Assembly (NCBI GenBank): GCA_019112635.1
Contig: DXIX01000006.1
Coordinates: forward strand, 1-64,000
Direction: 5' to 3'
DNA: 64,000 nt
Source: Candidatus Blautia intestinigallinarum
GTDB taxonomy: Bacteria > Bacillota > Clostridia > Lachnospirales > Lachnospiraceae
This document shows, in pieces, positions 16,188-25,293 of the stretch. The notes beneath the pieces were generated by a model. It saw only the letters and a program-made list of their open reading frames with translations, was not told the DNA's origin and did no database searches. Position 1 is the stretch's first letter; the number at the start of each line of letters is the position of its first letter. The position numbers and the translations under genes were made by a program.

Positions 16188-18309
16188 AGTTTTCCTCCTG
16201 AACATTGTCGTTCACATAGGCAGTTCCTGTGAGGTAGCTCTCCAGCACCGGACGCAGATTGTCCACCACATATCCACTGCCTCCCCGGTCTTTTACATCT
16301 TCCACCATTGTGACAATCAGAATCGGATTCTCCGTGTCCGGATCTGTGGTATAAACGGCCATCCAGCCCAGCTCCGTTCCATCTGTGTCATCCACACTGT
16401 CCTTAATCTCGGCAGTCCCGGTCTTGCCTGCCAACTGAATGTCATCCATATGCAATCCATAGCCAGTGCCATTGGAGTCATTCACCACATCAACCAGATC
16501 CTCTGTAATGGTCTGTACCGCTTCCTGGGTAAATGCTTCAGAGATCCAGACAGATGGCTCAGAGGAATCTTCCATCAGAAGCTTGGGTTCCAGCATATCC
16601 CCGTCATTCAAGAAAGAAGTATAGATGCTTGCCAGATGAAGAGGATTCACCAGAATCTGTCCCTGTCCATACCCACTGTCTGCCAGCTGAATCTCGTCTG
16701 AAATCACTTCACCGTCATTGGAATACTGAGAGACTGTCAGGCTGATCGGAAAAGGAACTTCCTGACCAAACCCAATCTTCTTCAGATACTCTGTGAATGT
16801 CTCACCTCCAATCTGAAGCGCGGCCTTTGCAAAATAAATATTATCGGAATAGACGAATGCATTCCGCAGTGTCACATCCTCCCCGTAATCGTGCAGAGTT
16901 GTCACGTAATAGGATCCCCAGGATTCATCTTTTTGCCAGCTGGTTCCACTGTAGCCCAGATTCTCATCCGCCGAGAGCAGCCCCGTGCTCAGACCAATTC
17001 CCGCCGTCACTGGTTTGAAACTGGAGCCTGGTGCAAATGTCTGTCGGAAGCGGTTGTATAAAGGCTGATCTTCATCCTCATTCAAGGCATCCCAGGTATC
17101 CTGAGACATCCCCAGTACAAACTCATTGTTATCATAAGAAGGTGTACTCACCAGAGCCAGCACTTCTCCGGTGAGCGGATTCATAGCCACACTGCAGCTC
17201 TTATCCTCTTTGAACTGTTCATAGAGCATCTCCTGCAGATTCAGGTCGATCGTTGTCTCTATATCTTCCCCGTCCTGAGCCTGATCCGAAGCCAAAGTCA
17301 GACGGACTTCCCCGTCCTCATTCAAGATATTAATCTGATTCCCATCCTCACCTTTTAATTCTGTCTCGTACAGACTTTCCAGACCGCTTCTTCCGATCAC
17401 GCTGTTTGCGTCATATCCCTGTCCATCCAATTTTTCCAGATCTTCCGCCGTCACACTCTGTACATATCCCACCAGATGAGCCGACGCCTCACCTGTCGGA
17501 TAGACCCGGTCCTCGGCATCGGTCACCATCACTCCCGGTATCTCCAAAAGCTGATCCACCAGCTCACTGTTGGCATTCTCTCCTTCCAGGGTAATTGTCA
17601 CGGAATTGTCTTTGGCAATCTCTTTGACCGGGACGAAGGAATCGTCCTGCACCCAGGAAGCATCCAGAGCATTTTGAATACTGTCTGCCGAAATCTCCAG
17701 AAGATCTGCCAGTTTCTGGATATCCTCCTCCTGCTGTCCGGCATCCACACTCATCTGTCCCGGCACCAGTCCCACAGAGGACACCACACCCTGCGCGGCC
17801 AGTGTTCTGCCATTCCTGTCATAGATACTTCCCCTATCAGATTCGTCTGTGATGACCTGAACCTTATCTGTGGCACGCAGTTCCGGAAAAATCACGTTGT
17901 CCTCCCACTGTATCTTCATACCGATTCCCTCAGAATGAACATGGATCTGATTGTCAAAAGTCAGTTCCCCAGCCACCGTATCCATCGTGGTCGTATATTT
18001 CGTCCAACCATCTTTGGTCGCCTGTCCGGGAAATTCGATCTTCAGATTACTGGCCTCGATTCCTTCATAAATGTTTTGGTTTCTCTCAATAAAACTTTCC
18101 TCATCTACACTCTCCTGGCTCTCGGAATCCAGCATCTGATACATTGCCTCGTAATCCCCCTCTTCAATGTATCCCATATATTCCCGGATCACTTCCTGCG
18201 GAGTCGGTCTTAAAAAGACATACCAGCCGCCCACACCAGCCACAGCCGCCACAGCAATCAGTCCCAGCGCCAGTCCTGTTTTCTTCTTTTTACCGGTATT
18301 TTTCTGCAA
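16174..18309 (-). CDS. Class B penicillin-binding protein with MecA-type N-terminal domain
   Basis: This is a cell-wall transpeptidase of 711 residues. A membrane anchor (about 11-33) is followed by an NTF2-like MecA_N domain (about 35-150), a PBP dimerisation domain with RGSIYDRNG, and the transpeptidase domain. Active-site motifs are SSFK (about 429), SDN (about 487) and KTG (about 628). The start is TTG with GGAGG 6 nt upstream. The PBP2a/PBP3-like architecture can accompany lowered beta-lactam affinity in some relatives, but nothing here shows resistance. The gene is divergent to an ECF sigma operon, which may control it; that link is inference. Confidence 0.93.
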   Translation of the reverse strand: MQKNTGKKKKTGLALGLIAVAAVAGVGGWYVFLRPTPQEVIREYMGYIEEGDYEAMYQMLDSESQESVDEESFIERNQNIYEGIEASNLKIEFPGQATKDGWTKYTTTMDTVAGELTFDNQIHVHSEGIGMKIQWEDNVIFPELRATDKVQVITDESDRGSIYDRNGRTLAAQGVVSSVGLVPGQMSVDAGQQEEDIQKLADLLEISADSIQNALDASWVQDDSFVPVKEIAKDNSVTITLEGENANSELVDQLLEIPGVMVTDAEDRVYPTGEASAHLVGYVQSVTAEDLEKLDGQGYDANSVIGRSGLESLYETELKGEDGNQINILNEDGEVRLTLASDQAQDGEDIETTIDLNLQEMLYEQFKEDKSCSVAMNPLTGEVLALVSTPSYDNNEFVLGMSQDTWDALNEDEDQPLYNRFRQTFAPGSSFKPVTAGIGLSTGLLSADENLGYSGTSWQKDESWGSYYVTTLHDYGEDVTLRNAFVYSDNIYFAKAALQIGGETFTEYLKKIGFGQEVPFPISLTVSQYSNDGEVISDEIQLADSGYGQGQILVNPLHLASIYTSFLNDGDMLEPKLLMEDSSEPSVWISEAFTQEAVQTITEDLVDVVNDSNGTGYGLHMDDIQLAGKTGTAEIKDSVDDTDGTELGWMAVYTTDPDTENPILIVTMVEDVKDRGGSGYVVDNLRPVLESYLTGTAYVNDNVQEENYEND

Positions 18310-18456
18310 AATTTACCTCCATATTTAAAATCTTACATTTGTAGTCTTTCAACCATCTTAACAGTTCTAGATAAAAAAGTCAATTTTTTTTATTTTTTTG
18401 AAGACAATCCAAAAACCCCCTCGTTATAATAGGTGAAGACGCAAGAGAGAGGGGAG

Positions 18457-19002
18457 GTGTTTTCGATCCAAGCACAGGAACAGTTTGAATATCTGATTGA
18501 CAAATATCAAAATCTGGTTTTTACCATTTGTTTCCGATTAACCGGCAATTATTTCGACTCACAGGATCTTACCCAGGAGACTTTTCTCTCTGTGTACAAA
18601 CACCTTTCCCGCTTTGACGGCAGAAATGAAAAAGCCTGGATCACAAGAATTGCCACCAACAAATGCATTGATTATCTGAAGCGGGCAGGCCGAAGCACTT
18701 ATCCCACGGAGGATGAATTCTTCCTTCAGCTTAAGACCCGGGGCCCCACTGTCGAGGAAAACATTCTGGAACAGGAAACAAAAACACAGCTATTACACTA
18801 CTGCCGTCTTCTGAAAGAACCCTACAGAGAAATAGCGATTCTTTATTTCTACGACGAGCTTGGCTTTGAGGAAATCGCCAGAAAAACCGGAAAAAATATA
18901 AAAACGGTTCAGACTCAGGTCTATCGTTCCAAAGCCATGTTAAAAAAATTTTACCAAAAGGAGGGATACGGACATGGAAAAAAAGCAGCTACCACTGGAT
19001 GA
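18457..19002 (+). CDS. ECF-type RNA polymerase sigma factor
   Basis: Region 2 (YLIDKYQNLVFTICFRLTGN, then DLTQETFLSVYKHL and the KAWITRIATNKCIDYLKR helix) and region 4 (PYREIAILYFYDELGFEEIARKTG with KTVQTQVYRSKAML) are clear. The start is uncertain. A GTG at 18433 lies only 3 nt after a TATAAT (18425-18430), probably before the transcription start. The GTG at 18457 is used here but overlaps the GGGGAGG ribosome site, and no ATG lies nearby. The next gene overlaps its end by 29 nt and encodes a likely anti-sigma protein. Confidence 0.88.
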   Translation: MFSIQAQEQFEYLIDKYQNLVFTICFRLTGNYFDSQDLTQETFLSVYKHLSRFDGRNEKAWITRIATNKCIDYLKRAGRSTYPTEDEFFLQLKTRGPTVEENILEQETKTQLLHYCRLLKEPYREIAILYFYDELGFEEIARKTGKNIKTVQTQVYRSKAMLKKFYQKEGYGHGKKAATTG

Positions 19003-19402
19003 ACTCACTAAAATCGCTGCCGACGACTATGCCGCTTACGCTTTCGCGGCCAGGCTGGAGCAGGAAGGTCTCATGGAAGCTCCGAAAAATCTAAAAGAAA
19101 GCATCTTGCTGCAAAGTCAGTCACCCGTCGTATCTGCAGAACACACTCTGTATAAAACCTCAAAAAAACTTACACTGTTTTATTACAGTCTGAAAGTGTC
19201 TTTTGCCGTTTTGAGTGCACTGTTCTTCCTCTTTGCAGGTGGATTTGTTCTGGACCTCACCAAGGCTTCTGCCCCTTCTTCACAGCGGACAGAAATCACT
19301 TGGGCACAGCAGCTCTCTGAACAGTCCAAAAATGCCGGTGAAAAAATCCGGACTTTCTCAGAAAATTTAATCACATTGGAGGTATTTGATTATGACAAGT
19401 AA
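18974..19402 (+). CDS. Putative anti-sigma factor, single-pass membrane protein
   Basis: I do not recognise a named family. The 142 residues contain an acidic/helical N-terminal half, one transmembrane segment at about 75-95 and a short extracytoplasmic tail. This topology, together with the overlap with the sigma gene, is typical of membrane anti-sigma factors that hold an ECF sigma factor until an envelope signal arrives. There is no zinc-binding HxxxCxxC motif. The function is inferred from context only. Confidence 0.6.
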   Translation: MEKKQLPLDELTKIAADDYAAYAFAARLEQEGLMEAPKNLKESILLQSQSPVVSAEHTLYKTSKKLTLFYYSLKVSFAVLSALFFLFAGGFVLDLTKASAPSSQRTEITWAQQLSEQSKNAGEKIRTFSENLITLEVFDYDK

Positions 19403-20117
19403 AAAAAGCGGATTCTGGACTTTTATCTTCTCTTTGTTTCCGGGAGCCGGAGAAATGTACCTTGGATTTCTCAGACAGGGAACCAGCATCATGATTCTTT
19501 TCTTCGGAATCTTCGCTCTGACAGCTGGATTCAATCTGAATTTCCTGATGTTTCTCCTTCCCGTGGTATGGTGTTACAGCTTCTTCCACACCCACAATCT
19601 GCGCTCCATGCCAGATGAAGAATTTTATGCCTTAGAAGATCACTTCCTGTTTCTTGATCCGGAAGATGATTTCTATACTTCCAAAAAAGTGTACTACTTC
19701 TTCCGGAAACATAAGACCATTGCCGCATGGATCCTGGTCATTCTCGGCGCGACTTTGCTCTGGAACAGCTTGCTGGATTACCTGTACCAGATTCTCCCTG
19801 AATCACTGTACAACATCCTTTACAGCTTCTCTTACAACCTGCCTCAGCTCTTCCTGGCACTGCTTTTTATCGCTCTTGGCTTCTATCTGATCAATGGCAA
19901 GAAAAAACAGCTTGAACAGGAAGAAAATATGGATGACTTCTATGCGGCAGACAGTGAAGAGATGAATTTTAACCCTACCTGTTACCAGGAGACATCACAG
20001 ACAGAAATTCAACCACCAGTTCCTGTTTCATCAGAATCCGAACCCACAGATTCACTGGAAGATGAAGCAGAGCCAGAACATGTAAAGGAGTCTGATATCC
20101 ATGACCAAAACGCATAG
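19392..20117 (+). CDS. Polytopic membrane protein of the sigma-factor operon
   Basis: The 241-residue protein opens with a TM2-like hairpin (FSLFPGAGEMYLGFLRQG, then two hydrophobic helices). Two more membrane segments lie around 110-130 and 150-170, followed by an acidic, Glu/Pro/Ser-rich cytosolic tail. The ATG at 19392 is preferred because GGAGG lies 9 nt upstream. It overlaps the anti-sigma gene and is overlapped by the next gene, so the four genes act as one unit. A role as envelope sensor or effector is inference. Confidence 0.65.
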   Translation: MTSKKSGFWTFIFSLFPGAGEMYLGFLRQGTSIMILFFGIFALTAGFNLNFLMFLLPVVWCYSFFHTHNLRSMPDEEFYALEDHFLFLDPEDDFYTSKKVYYFFRKHKTIAAWILVILGATLLWNSLLDYLYQILPESLYNILYSFSYNLPQLFLALLFIALGFYLINGKKKQLEQEENMDDFYAADSEEMNFNPTCYQETSQTEIQPPVPVSSESEPTDSLEDEAEPEHVKESDIHDQNA

Positions 20118-20397
20118 AGTGGGAGCCTTTACCCTGGGATGTATTCTAATCTTCTTCGGTATTCTCTTCCTGGTTCATATGATTTTTCCAGCACTCTCTT
20201 ATGAGATTATTTTTCATCTCTGGCCCTGTATCTTTATCCTGATGGGGCTGGAGATCCTGATCACACAGTTTTCCAAGGAGAAGATTACTTATATCTATGA
20301 CAAGGGAGCCGTATTCCTGCTGATTCTGATGGCATTTCTAGCATCTGCCATGGCCTTTCTGGATACGGTAATCCACTATCAGCACATCTATTTCTGA
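20101..20397 (+). CDS. LiaI/LiaF-like small membrane protein
   Basis: This 98-residue protein has three hydrophobic segments (about 8-28, 34-52 and 66-88). The pattern RVGAFTLGCILIFFGILFL and LWPCIFILMGLEIL resembles the transmembrane part of LiaF/DUF5668 proteins, which monitor cell-envelope stress. It overlaps the preceding gene by 17 nt. The downstream region has a GC-rich hairpin (about 20423-20451) with only a weak T tract. Confidence 0.6.
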   Translation: MTKTHRVGAFTLGCILIFFGILFLVHMIFPALSYEIIFHLWPCIFILMGLEILITQFSKEKITYIYDKGAVFLLILMAFLASAMAFLDTVIHYQHIYF

Positions 20398-20546
20398 AAA
20401 AATTCAATTCACAGAACTTTTGCCTGCGGCGGTACTCCGGTATCCGCCGCAGTTCAATTCCAGACAGAGCTTCCACAGATTTCCTGGCGGCATGCCACAT
20501 AATATGGTATATTAGAGATACAAAACAAACAGAAAAGAGGGATCAA

Positions 20547-21227
20547 ATGAAGACAACACAGCGGCTGCTGAATGCTGCACTGCCAATCTGGGAAAGTTAC
20601 TACAGCCATCCCTTCGTCAGCGGAATCGGAGACGGCACTCTTCCCATCGACAAATTTCAATTCTACATGATTCAGGATCACAAATATCTGATGCAGTACG
20701 CAAAAGTATTTGCTCTGGGTGTGGTGAAAGCATCTTCTGAAGCGGATATGCGTCTGTTCTCCGGGCTGATCACCGCAACCCTGGATACCGAGAATGCTGT
20801 CCATCAGAGTTATCTGAAACAGCTTGGAATCTCCAGAGAGATGATCGAACAGACACCCATGTGCCTGAACAATGAGTCTTACACCAATTACATGATCTCC
20901 ATCGCTTTCAAAGAGGGAATGGCCGAGCTGGCCACCGCCGTTCTGGCATGCTCCTGGAGCTATAAGCTGATTGGAGACCATATGGAGCAGATTCCCGGAA
21001 GCAAAGATCATCCTTTCTATGGTAATTGGATTAACACCTATACCAGCCAGAGCTTTCGCGACTGCAACGATGTCATGATTGATCTGGTAGACCGTTTCTC
21101 CGAAGGCTATTCTGAGGAACAGCTGCAGAATCTAGAACAGATTATCATCAACTGCAGCAAATACGAGTACCAGTTCTGGGAGATGAGCTGGCGACACGGT
21201 GAGATCTATCTTCCTGACCAAAATTAG
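20547..21227 (+). CDS. tenA: Aminopyrimidine aminohydrolase / thiaminase II
   Basis: TenA salvages the thiamine pyrimidine by hydrolysing amino-HMP from degraded thiamine. Residues matching the active site are present: IQDHKYL with the substrate Asp, the nucleophile Cys in VLACSWSY, and Glu in YEYQFWEM near the C-terminus. At 226 residues it has normal length. No other thiamine gene is adjacent, and no TPP riboswitch is seen in the 150 nt upstream, so it stands alone here. Confidence 0.93.
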   Translation: MKTTQRLLNAALPIWESYYSHPFVSGIGDGTLPIDKFQFYMIQDHKYLMQYAKVFALGVVKASSEADMRLFSGLITATLDTENAVHQSYLKQLGISREMIEQTPMCLNNESYTNYMISIAFKEGMAELATAVLACSWSYKLIGDHMEQIPGSKDHPFYGNWINTYTSQSFRDCNDVMIDLVDRFSEGYSEEQLQNLEQIIINCSKYEYQFWEMSWRHGEIYLPDQN

Positions 21228-21229
21228 CT

Positions 21230-21280
21230 AAAAAAAGGCCATCTGACAGGCATCTTGTCACCAGTCAGATGGTCTTATTC
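21230..21280. terminator. Shared terminator between convergent tenA and ftsH
   Basis: GCCATCTGAC and GTCAGATGGT are nearly perfect arms around 16 nt, with A-rich sequence on the left and T-rich sequence on the right. It can therefore work in both directions. Confidence 0.65.
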
Positions 21281-23143
21281 TTACTCTTCTGTATCGTTCA
21301 CCGGAATCTCGACAGGTTTTGCATTCAAAATTTTCATGAATTCTTCTCCGGTGATTGTCTCATTCTCATAGAGATACTTCGCCAATTCGTGCAGTTTTCC
21401 CATATTGTCGCTCAGAATCTTCCGGGCTTTCTCATGCTGCCTGCGCACCAGATCCACCACTTTCTGGTCGATCTTCGTCTGAGTCTCAAAGGAGCATGCA
21501 AGGGAGCTGTCTCCTCCCAGATACTGGTTAGTCACATTTTCCATGGCAACCATATCAAACTCATCACTCATGCCATAACGGGTAATCATTCCCCTAGCCA
21601 GCTTCGTCGCCTGCTCAATATCATTGGAGGCACCTGTGGTAATGGAGTGGAAAATCAGCTCCTCAGCCGCCCGGCCGCCGGTGAGTGTGGCAATCTTGTT
21701 TTCCAGCTCTTCCTTCGTCAGCAGAAAATGTTCTCCATCCTCCACCTGCATGGTATACCCCAGGGCACCTGAGGTTCTGGGAATAATCGTGATTTTATGC
21801 ACGGGAGCGGACTCTGTCTGCTTCGCAGCCACCAGGGCATGGCCGATCTCATGGTAAGATACAATCAATTTCTCTTTGTTCGATAACACCCGGTTCTTCT
21901 TCTGATAGCCGGCGATGACTACTTCAATACTCTCTTCCATATCCGCCTGCGTAGCGAACCTGCGCCCGCTGCGGACAGCACGCAGAGCTGCCTCGTTCAC
22001 AATATTGGCAAGTTCCGCTCCCGACGCGCCGGCAGCCGCTTTGGCGATATCTGAGAAATTCACGTTGTCCGCAATCTTAATCTTCTTCGCATGAACCTTC
22101 AAAATCTCTTCTCTTCCCTTGAGATCCGGAAGTTCCACAGGAATTCTCCGGTCAAAACGCCCCGGTCTCAACAGTGCAGGATCCAGAGAATCCGGCCGGT
22201 TGGTCGCAGCCAGAATCACCACGCCCTTGGAGCCGTCAAATCCATCCATCTCCGTGAGAAGCTGGTTCAGGGTCTGCTCTCTCTCGTCGTTTCCTCCAAT
22301 CTGTCCATCTCTCTTCTTACCTATGGTATCAATCTCATCGATAAACACGATACAGGGTGCCTTCTCGTTTGCTTGTTTAAACAAGTCTCGCACCTTGGCT
22401 GCTCCCATTCCCACGAACATTTCCACAAATTCTGAACCGGAAATCGAGAAGAATGGAACATTTGCCTCGCCTGCCACAGCCTTTGCCAGCAGAGTCTTAC
22501 CGGTTCCGGGAGGTCCCACCAACAGAGCGCCCTTTGGCATGGAAGCACCAATTTCCTTATATTTCTCCGGATAATGAAGATAATCCACAATCTCTGTCAA
22601 AAGGTCCTTCGCCTCATCCTCGCCGGCCACATCTGAGAACTTAATGCCCGTCGAAGACTTCACATAGATTTTTGCATTGCTCTTTCCAAATGTCATAGCA
22701 CCCGGACCGCCCATACTCTGAGCCAGCTTCTTGCTGATCATCTGCCCGATAAACACAAAAATCAAAATCGGAACAACCCAGCTGAACAACATCATCAAAA
22801 GCGGGGACTGCTGGGTCGGAATCTCCTCTGTGAACACAGCTCCGGATTCATCCAGCCTGGTAACCAGATCTCCGTCATCTGCGATACGTCCCGTCTTGCA
22901 GATCACTTCTTTTCCATTCTCGTCGATGGTGTAATAAATGACATCATCTTCCAGCTGTACTTCTTTGATATCACGGTTCTTCAGTCCGTCCAGAAAATCT
23001 GAGTAGGTTGTCTTGCGGATACTTCCCTCCTGAATCATCGGAAAGACCAGCGCATTCAACAACAGCAGCACTACCGCCGCAATCAGATAATAAAATACCA
23101 ATGGACGTCTGGGTTTATGGTTATCCTGTACATTCATATTCAT
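21281..23143 (-). CDS. ftsH: ATP-dependent zinc metalloprotease FtsH
   Basis: This membrane AAA protease degrades damaged membrane proteins and short-lived regulators. Two transmembrane helices (about 15-36 and 115-135) flank an extracytoplasmic domain. Then come the AAA module with Walker A GPPGTGKT (about 210), Walker B IVFIDEID, the SRH motif TNRPDSLDPALLRPGRFD, and the protease zinc site HEIGH (about 435, with Ile for the usual Ala). The 620-residue length is normal. GGAGG precedes two closely spaced ATGs, and either could start. The gene is separate from the tilS-hpt context seen in many Firmicutes. Confidence 0.96.
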   Translation of the reverse strand: MNMNVQDNHKPRRPLVFYYLIAAVVLLLLNALVFPMIQEGSIRKTTYSDFLDGLKNRDIKEVQLEDDVIYYTIDENGKEVICKTGRIADDGDLVTRLDESGAVFTEEIPTQQSPLLMMLFSWVVPILIFVFIGQMISKKLAQSMGGPGAMTFGKSNAKIYVKSSTGIKFSDVAGEDEAKDLLTEIVDYLHYPEKYKEIGASMPKGALLVGPPGTGKTLLAKAVAGEANVPFFSISGSEFVEMFVGMGAAKVRDLFKQANEKAPCIVFIDEIDTIGKKRDGQIGGNDEREQTLNQLLTEMDGFDGSKGVVILAATNRPDSLDPALLRPGRFDRRIPVELPDLKGREEILKVHAKKIKIADNVNFSDIAKAAAGASGAELANIVNEAALRAVRSGRRFATQADMEESIEVVIAGYQKKNRVLSNKEKLIVSYHEIGHALVAAKQTESAPVHKITIIPRTSGALGYTMQVEDGEHFLLTKEELENKIATLTGGRAAEELIFHSITTGASNDIEQATKLARGMITRYGMSDEFDMVAMENVTNQYLGGDSSLACSFETQTKIDQKVVDLVRRQHEKARKILSDNMGKLHELAKYLYENETITGEEFMKILNAKPVEIPVNDTEE

Positions 23144-23204
23144 ACTTCCTCCATCTTGGTTTACAGTTCAAAAAGCTTTCGCCATTCCATCCTTGGCTAT
23201 ACTT

Positions 23205-23233
23205 AATTTATCCTATTAATTGATTTTTGTCAA
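23205..23233 (-). promoter_or_regulatory. Predicted ftsH promoter
   Basis: TTGACA and TAAATT are spaced by 17 nt on the minus strand, about 60 nt upstream of the start. Confidence 0.65.
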
Positions 23234-23288
23234 CCATCCGTCCTGGCCAAACCAGTGAATTTTCTGTGAAAGTCATAAACATTTTATT

Positions 23289-23336
23289 AATTGACAGTTA
23301 TCAATTATTGACGATTGAAAATATTGTCTTTATAAT
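23289..23336 (+). promoter_or_regulatory. marR promoter with probable autoregulatory operator
   Basis: TTGACG (23308-23313) and TATAAT (23331-23336) are 17 nt apart. Just upstream AATTGA and TCAATT (23289-23294, 23301-23306) form a perfect dyad with a 6-nt spacer, the size and position expected for a MarR dimer that occludes the -35 box. Confidence 0.65.
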
Positions 23337-23356
23337 GGACACATGGAGGGAAAACA

Positions 23357-23803
23357 ATGAATAACTGTAAAAAAATAATTCAGGACCCTGCTGCTGCCCT
23401 GATGGAAGTATTTCCGCTTTGCCAGAAAGTTATTCTGAACACGCTGGATTTCAAAGACCTTGGATTCACCAAAACCCAGCTGAGTATCCTCTTTGCTCTG
23501 AGCGTTGAGACTCCGCTGACGATGTCGAATCTTGCCCACTACATTGTCTCTTCCAAAGAACAGACCACCCGAGCAGTCGCTCCTCTGGTCCGGGCCGGAT
23601 ATCTGGAACGCACCCATGACGAGTCAAACCGCAAGCTGGTTCTGGTCCGCCTGACCCCGGAAGGACATCAGGTCATGAAGAATAAGCGGGAAGAATTAAG
23701 AACCGTCATTGCCACAAGAATCGAACAACTCTCCGAAGAAGATAAGGAAGATTTCTACAAAGCACTGGATACAACTCTGCAGGTACTGAAGAAGCTGCAG
23801 TGA
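23357..23803 (+). CDS. MarR-family transcriptional regulator
   Basis: This 148-residue winged-helix regulator has helix 3/4 in MSNLAHYIVSSKEQTTRAVAPLVRAGYL and the wing DESNRKLVLVRLTPEG, followed by a dimerisation helix. It has a GGAGG site and its own operator-bearing promoter. It stands alone between ftsH (divergent) and a convergent aminopeptidase gene, so its targets beyond itself are not evident. The operator also lies about 55 nt upstream of the ftsH -35 box, leaving influence on ftsH possible. Confidence 0.9.
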   Translation: MNNCKKIIQDPAAALMEVFPLCQKVILNTLDFKDLGFTKTQLSILFALSVETPLTMSNLAHYIVSSKEQTTRAVAPLVRAGYLERTHDESNRKLVLVRLTPEGHQVMKNKREELRTVIATRIEQLSEEDKEDFYKALDTTLQVLKKLQ

Positions 23804-23823
23804 AATCATTGACCAAGATGCAT

Positions 23824-23869
23824 AAAAGCCTTCGGATCTGGTTTTTTTCAGCCAGTTCCGAAGGCTTTT
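23824..23869. terminator. Bidirectional terminator
   Basis: AAAAGCCTTCGGA and TCCGAAGGCTTTT are perfect 13-bp arms between the convergent marR and aminopeptidase genes. Confidence 0.85.
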
Positions 23870-23892
23870 CGTTCATCCTCTCTTATACTTTT

Positions 23893-25275
23893 TTAAATCT
23901 CCCTCAGAAATGTCTCATATCCACGGTATGCCTCATAGATATCCACTTTGCTCACCACTTCATAGGGCGCATGCATGTTCTGCACGGCCACGCCGCTGTC
24001 AATGACTTCCATTCCATAGTTTGCCAGGATGTAGGCAATCGTGCCTCCGCCTCCCTGATCTACTTTTCCAAGTTCTGCCGTCTGATAAGAGACATCGGCA
24101 TCATCCAACACCCTGCGGATCCGGGCAATATACTCCGCATTGGCATCATTGGATCCAGACTTTCCTCTCGATCCAGTATATTTGTTAAAGGTAAGACCTT
24201 TTCCGAAATAAGCACTGTTGTTCTTCTCCATCACATCCGGATAGTTCGGATCGAAAGCCGCACTCACATCGGAGGAGAGCATACAAGAATTCTGAAGCGC
24301 TCTTCTCACCTTCAATTCACTGTACTCTTCCGCACAGTTGATCACTTCCGCAACTGCGTTCTCAAAGAATCTGGACTGCATGCCGGTGGCTCCCACACTG
24401 CCGATCTCTTCCTTGTCCACCAATAGGCAGACACAAGTCTTCCTCGGCGCCTCCAAAGAAAGCAATGCCTGATAAGAAGGATAAGCACAGACTCTGTCAT
24501 CATGCCCGTAGGCAATCAGCATACTGCGGTCCAGGCCATAATCTCTCGCCTCTCCTGCCGGAACCGCCTCCAGTTCCGCGGACTGAAAATCCTCTTCACT
24601 GATCTGATATTTTTCTTTGAGAATCTCCAGAATTCTTTTCTTTACCGGCTCCTTCTCCTCATCCTCCAGCGGAATGCTTCCCACCAGTATATTCAAATCC
24701 TCGCCTTCCACAACTTTTTCAGCGTTTTTGGCCATCTGCGTTCTCCCCAGATGCGGAAGCAAATCTGAGATTCCGATTACAGGATCTCCCGGGTCTTCCC
24801 CCAGAACTACGGAGACTGTCGTGCCATCTGTCTTTGCCACCACACCGTGCAGTGCCAGAGGCAGTGCCACCCACTGATATTTTTTCACACCGCCATAGTA
24901 ATGAGTCTCGAACATTGCCAGATTTCCATCCTCATACAGAGGATTCTGCTTCAAATCCAGACGCGGGGAATCAATATGTGCCCCCACAATATTCATTCCC
25001 TCTTCCAGCGGTCTCTCACCCAGATGGAATAGAGCAATACTCTTTCCCATAATTGCACAGTACACTTTATCTCCGGGTTTCAGCGTTTTACCCTGAGCCA
25101 CCACCTCATTCAGATCCTCATATCCGGCAGCCTTGGCGTCTTCAATGACCTGACTGACACATTCCCGCTCCGTCTTGCACCGGCTTAAAAATCTCCGGTA
25201 TCTCTCACTGAATTCAAAGACTGTCTTTCTCCCTTCTTCATCATACTTCAGCCATGCATTTTTTCGTTCCATCAA
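23893..25275 (-). CDS. M18-family aminopeptidase
   Basis: This is a dinuclear-zinc aminopeptidase related to aspartyl aminopeptidase. Metal and catalytic motifs include GAHIDSPRLD (His-x-Asp), DKEEIGS (catalytic Glu pair), SSDVSAAFDP and the final MHAPYEVVSK. At 460 residues it fits the family. The start may be TTG (7 nt from AGGAG) or the ATG one codon later. It degrades peptides in the cytosol; exact specificity cannot be read from sequence. Confidence 0.93.
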   Translation of the reverse strand: MMERKNAWLKYDEEGRKTVFEFSERYRRFLSRCKTERECVSQVIEDAKAAGYEDLNEVVAQGKTLKPGDKVYCAIMGKSIALFHLGERPLEEGMNIVGAHIDSPRLDLKQNPLYEDGNLAMFETHYYGGVKKYQWVALPLALHGVVAKTDGTTVSVVLGEDPGDPVIGISDLLPHLGRTQMAKNAEKVVEGEDLNILVGSIPLEDEEKEPVKKRILEILKEKYQISEEDFQSAELEAVPAGEARDYGLDRSMLIAYGHDDRVCAYPSYQALLSLEAPRKTCVCLLVDKEEIGSVGATGMQSRFFENAVAEVINCAEEYSELKVRRALQNSCMLSSDVSAAFDPNYPDVMEKNNSAYFGKGLTFNKYTGSRGKSGSNDANAEYIARIRRVLDDADVSYQTAELGKVDQGGGGTIAYILANYGMEVIDSGVAVQNMHAPYEVVSKVDIYEAYRGYETFLREI

Positions 25276-25293
25276 AAGAAAGCTCCTTTCTAT

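Noticed and set aside
16174-18309. mecA-like acquired methicillin resistance
   Set aside because: Domain order is shared by many chromosomal class B PBPs; no mec regulator or mobile context is adjacent, and BlaI/BlaR1 lie over 30 kb away.
20398-20546. TPP riboswitch upstream of tenA
   Set aside because: The conserved CTGAGA and ACCTGAT elements are missing; only a GC-rich hairpin lies there.
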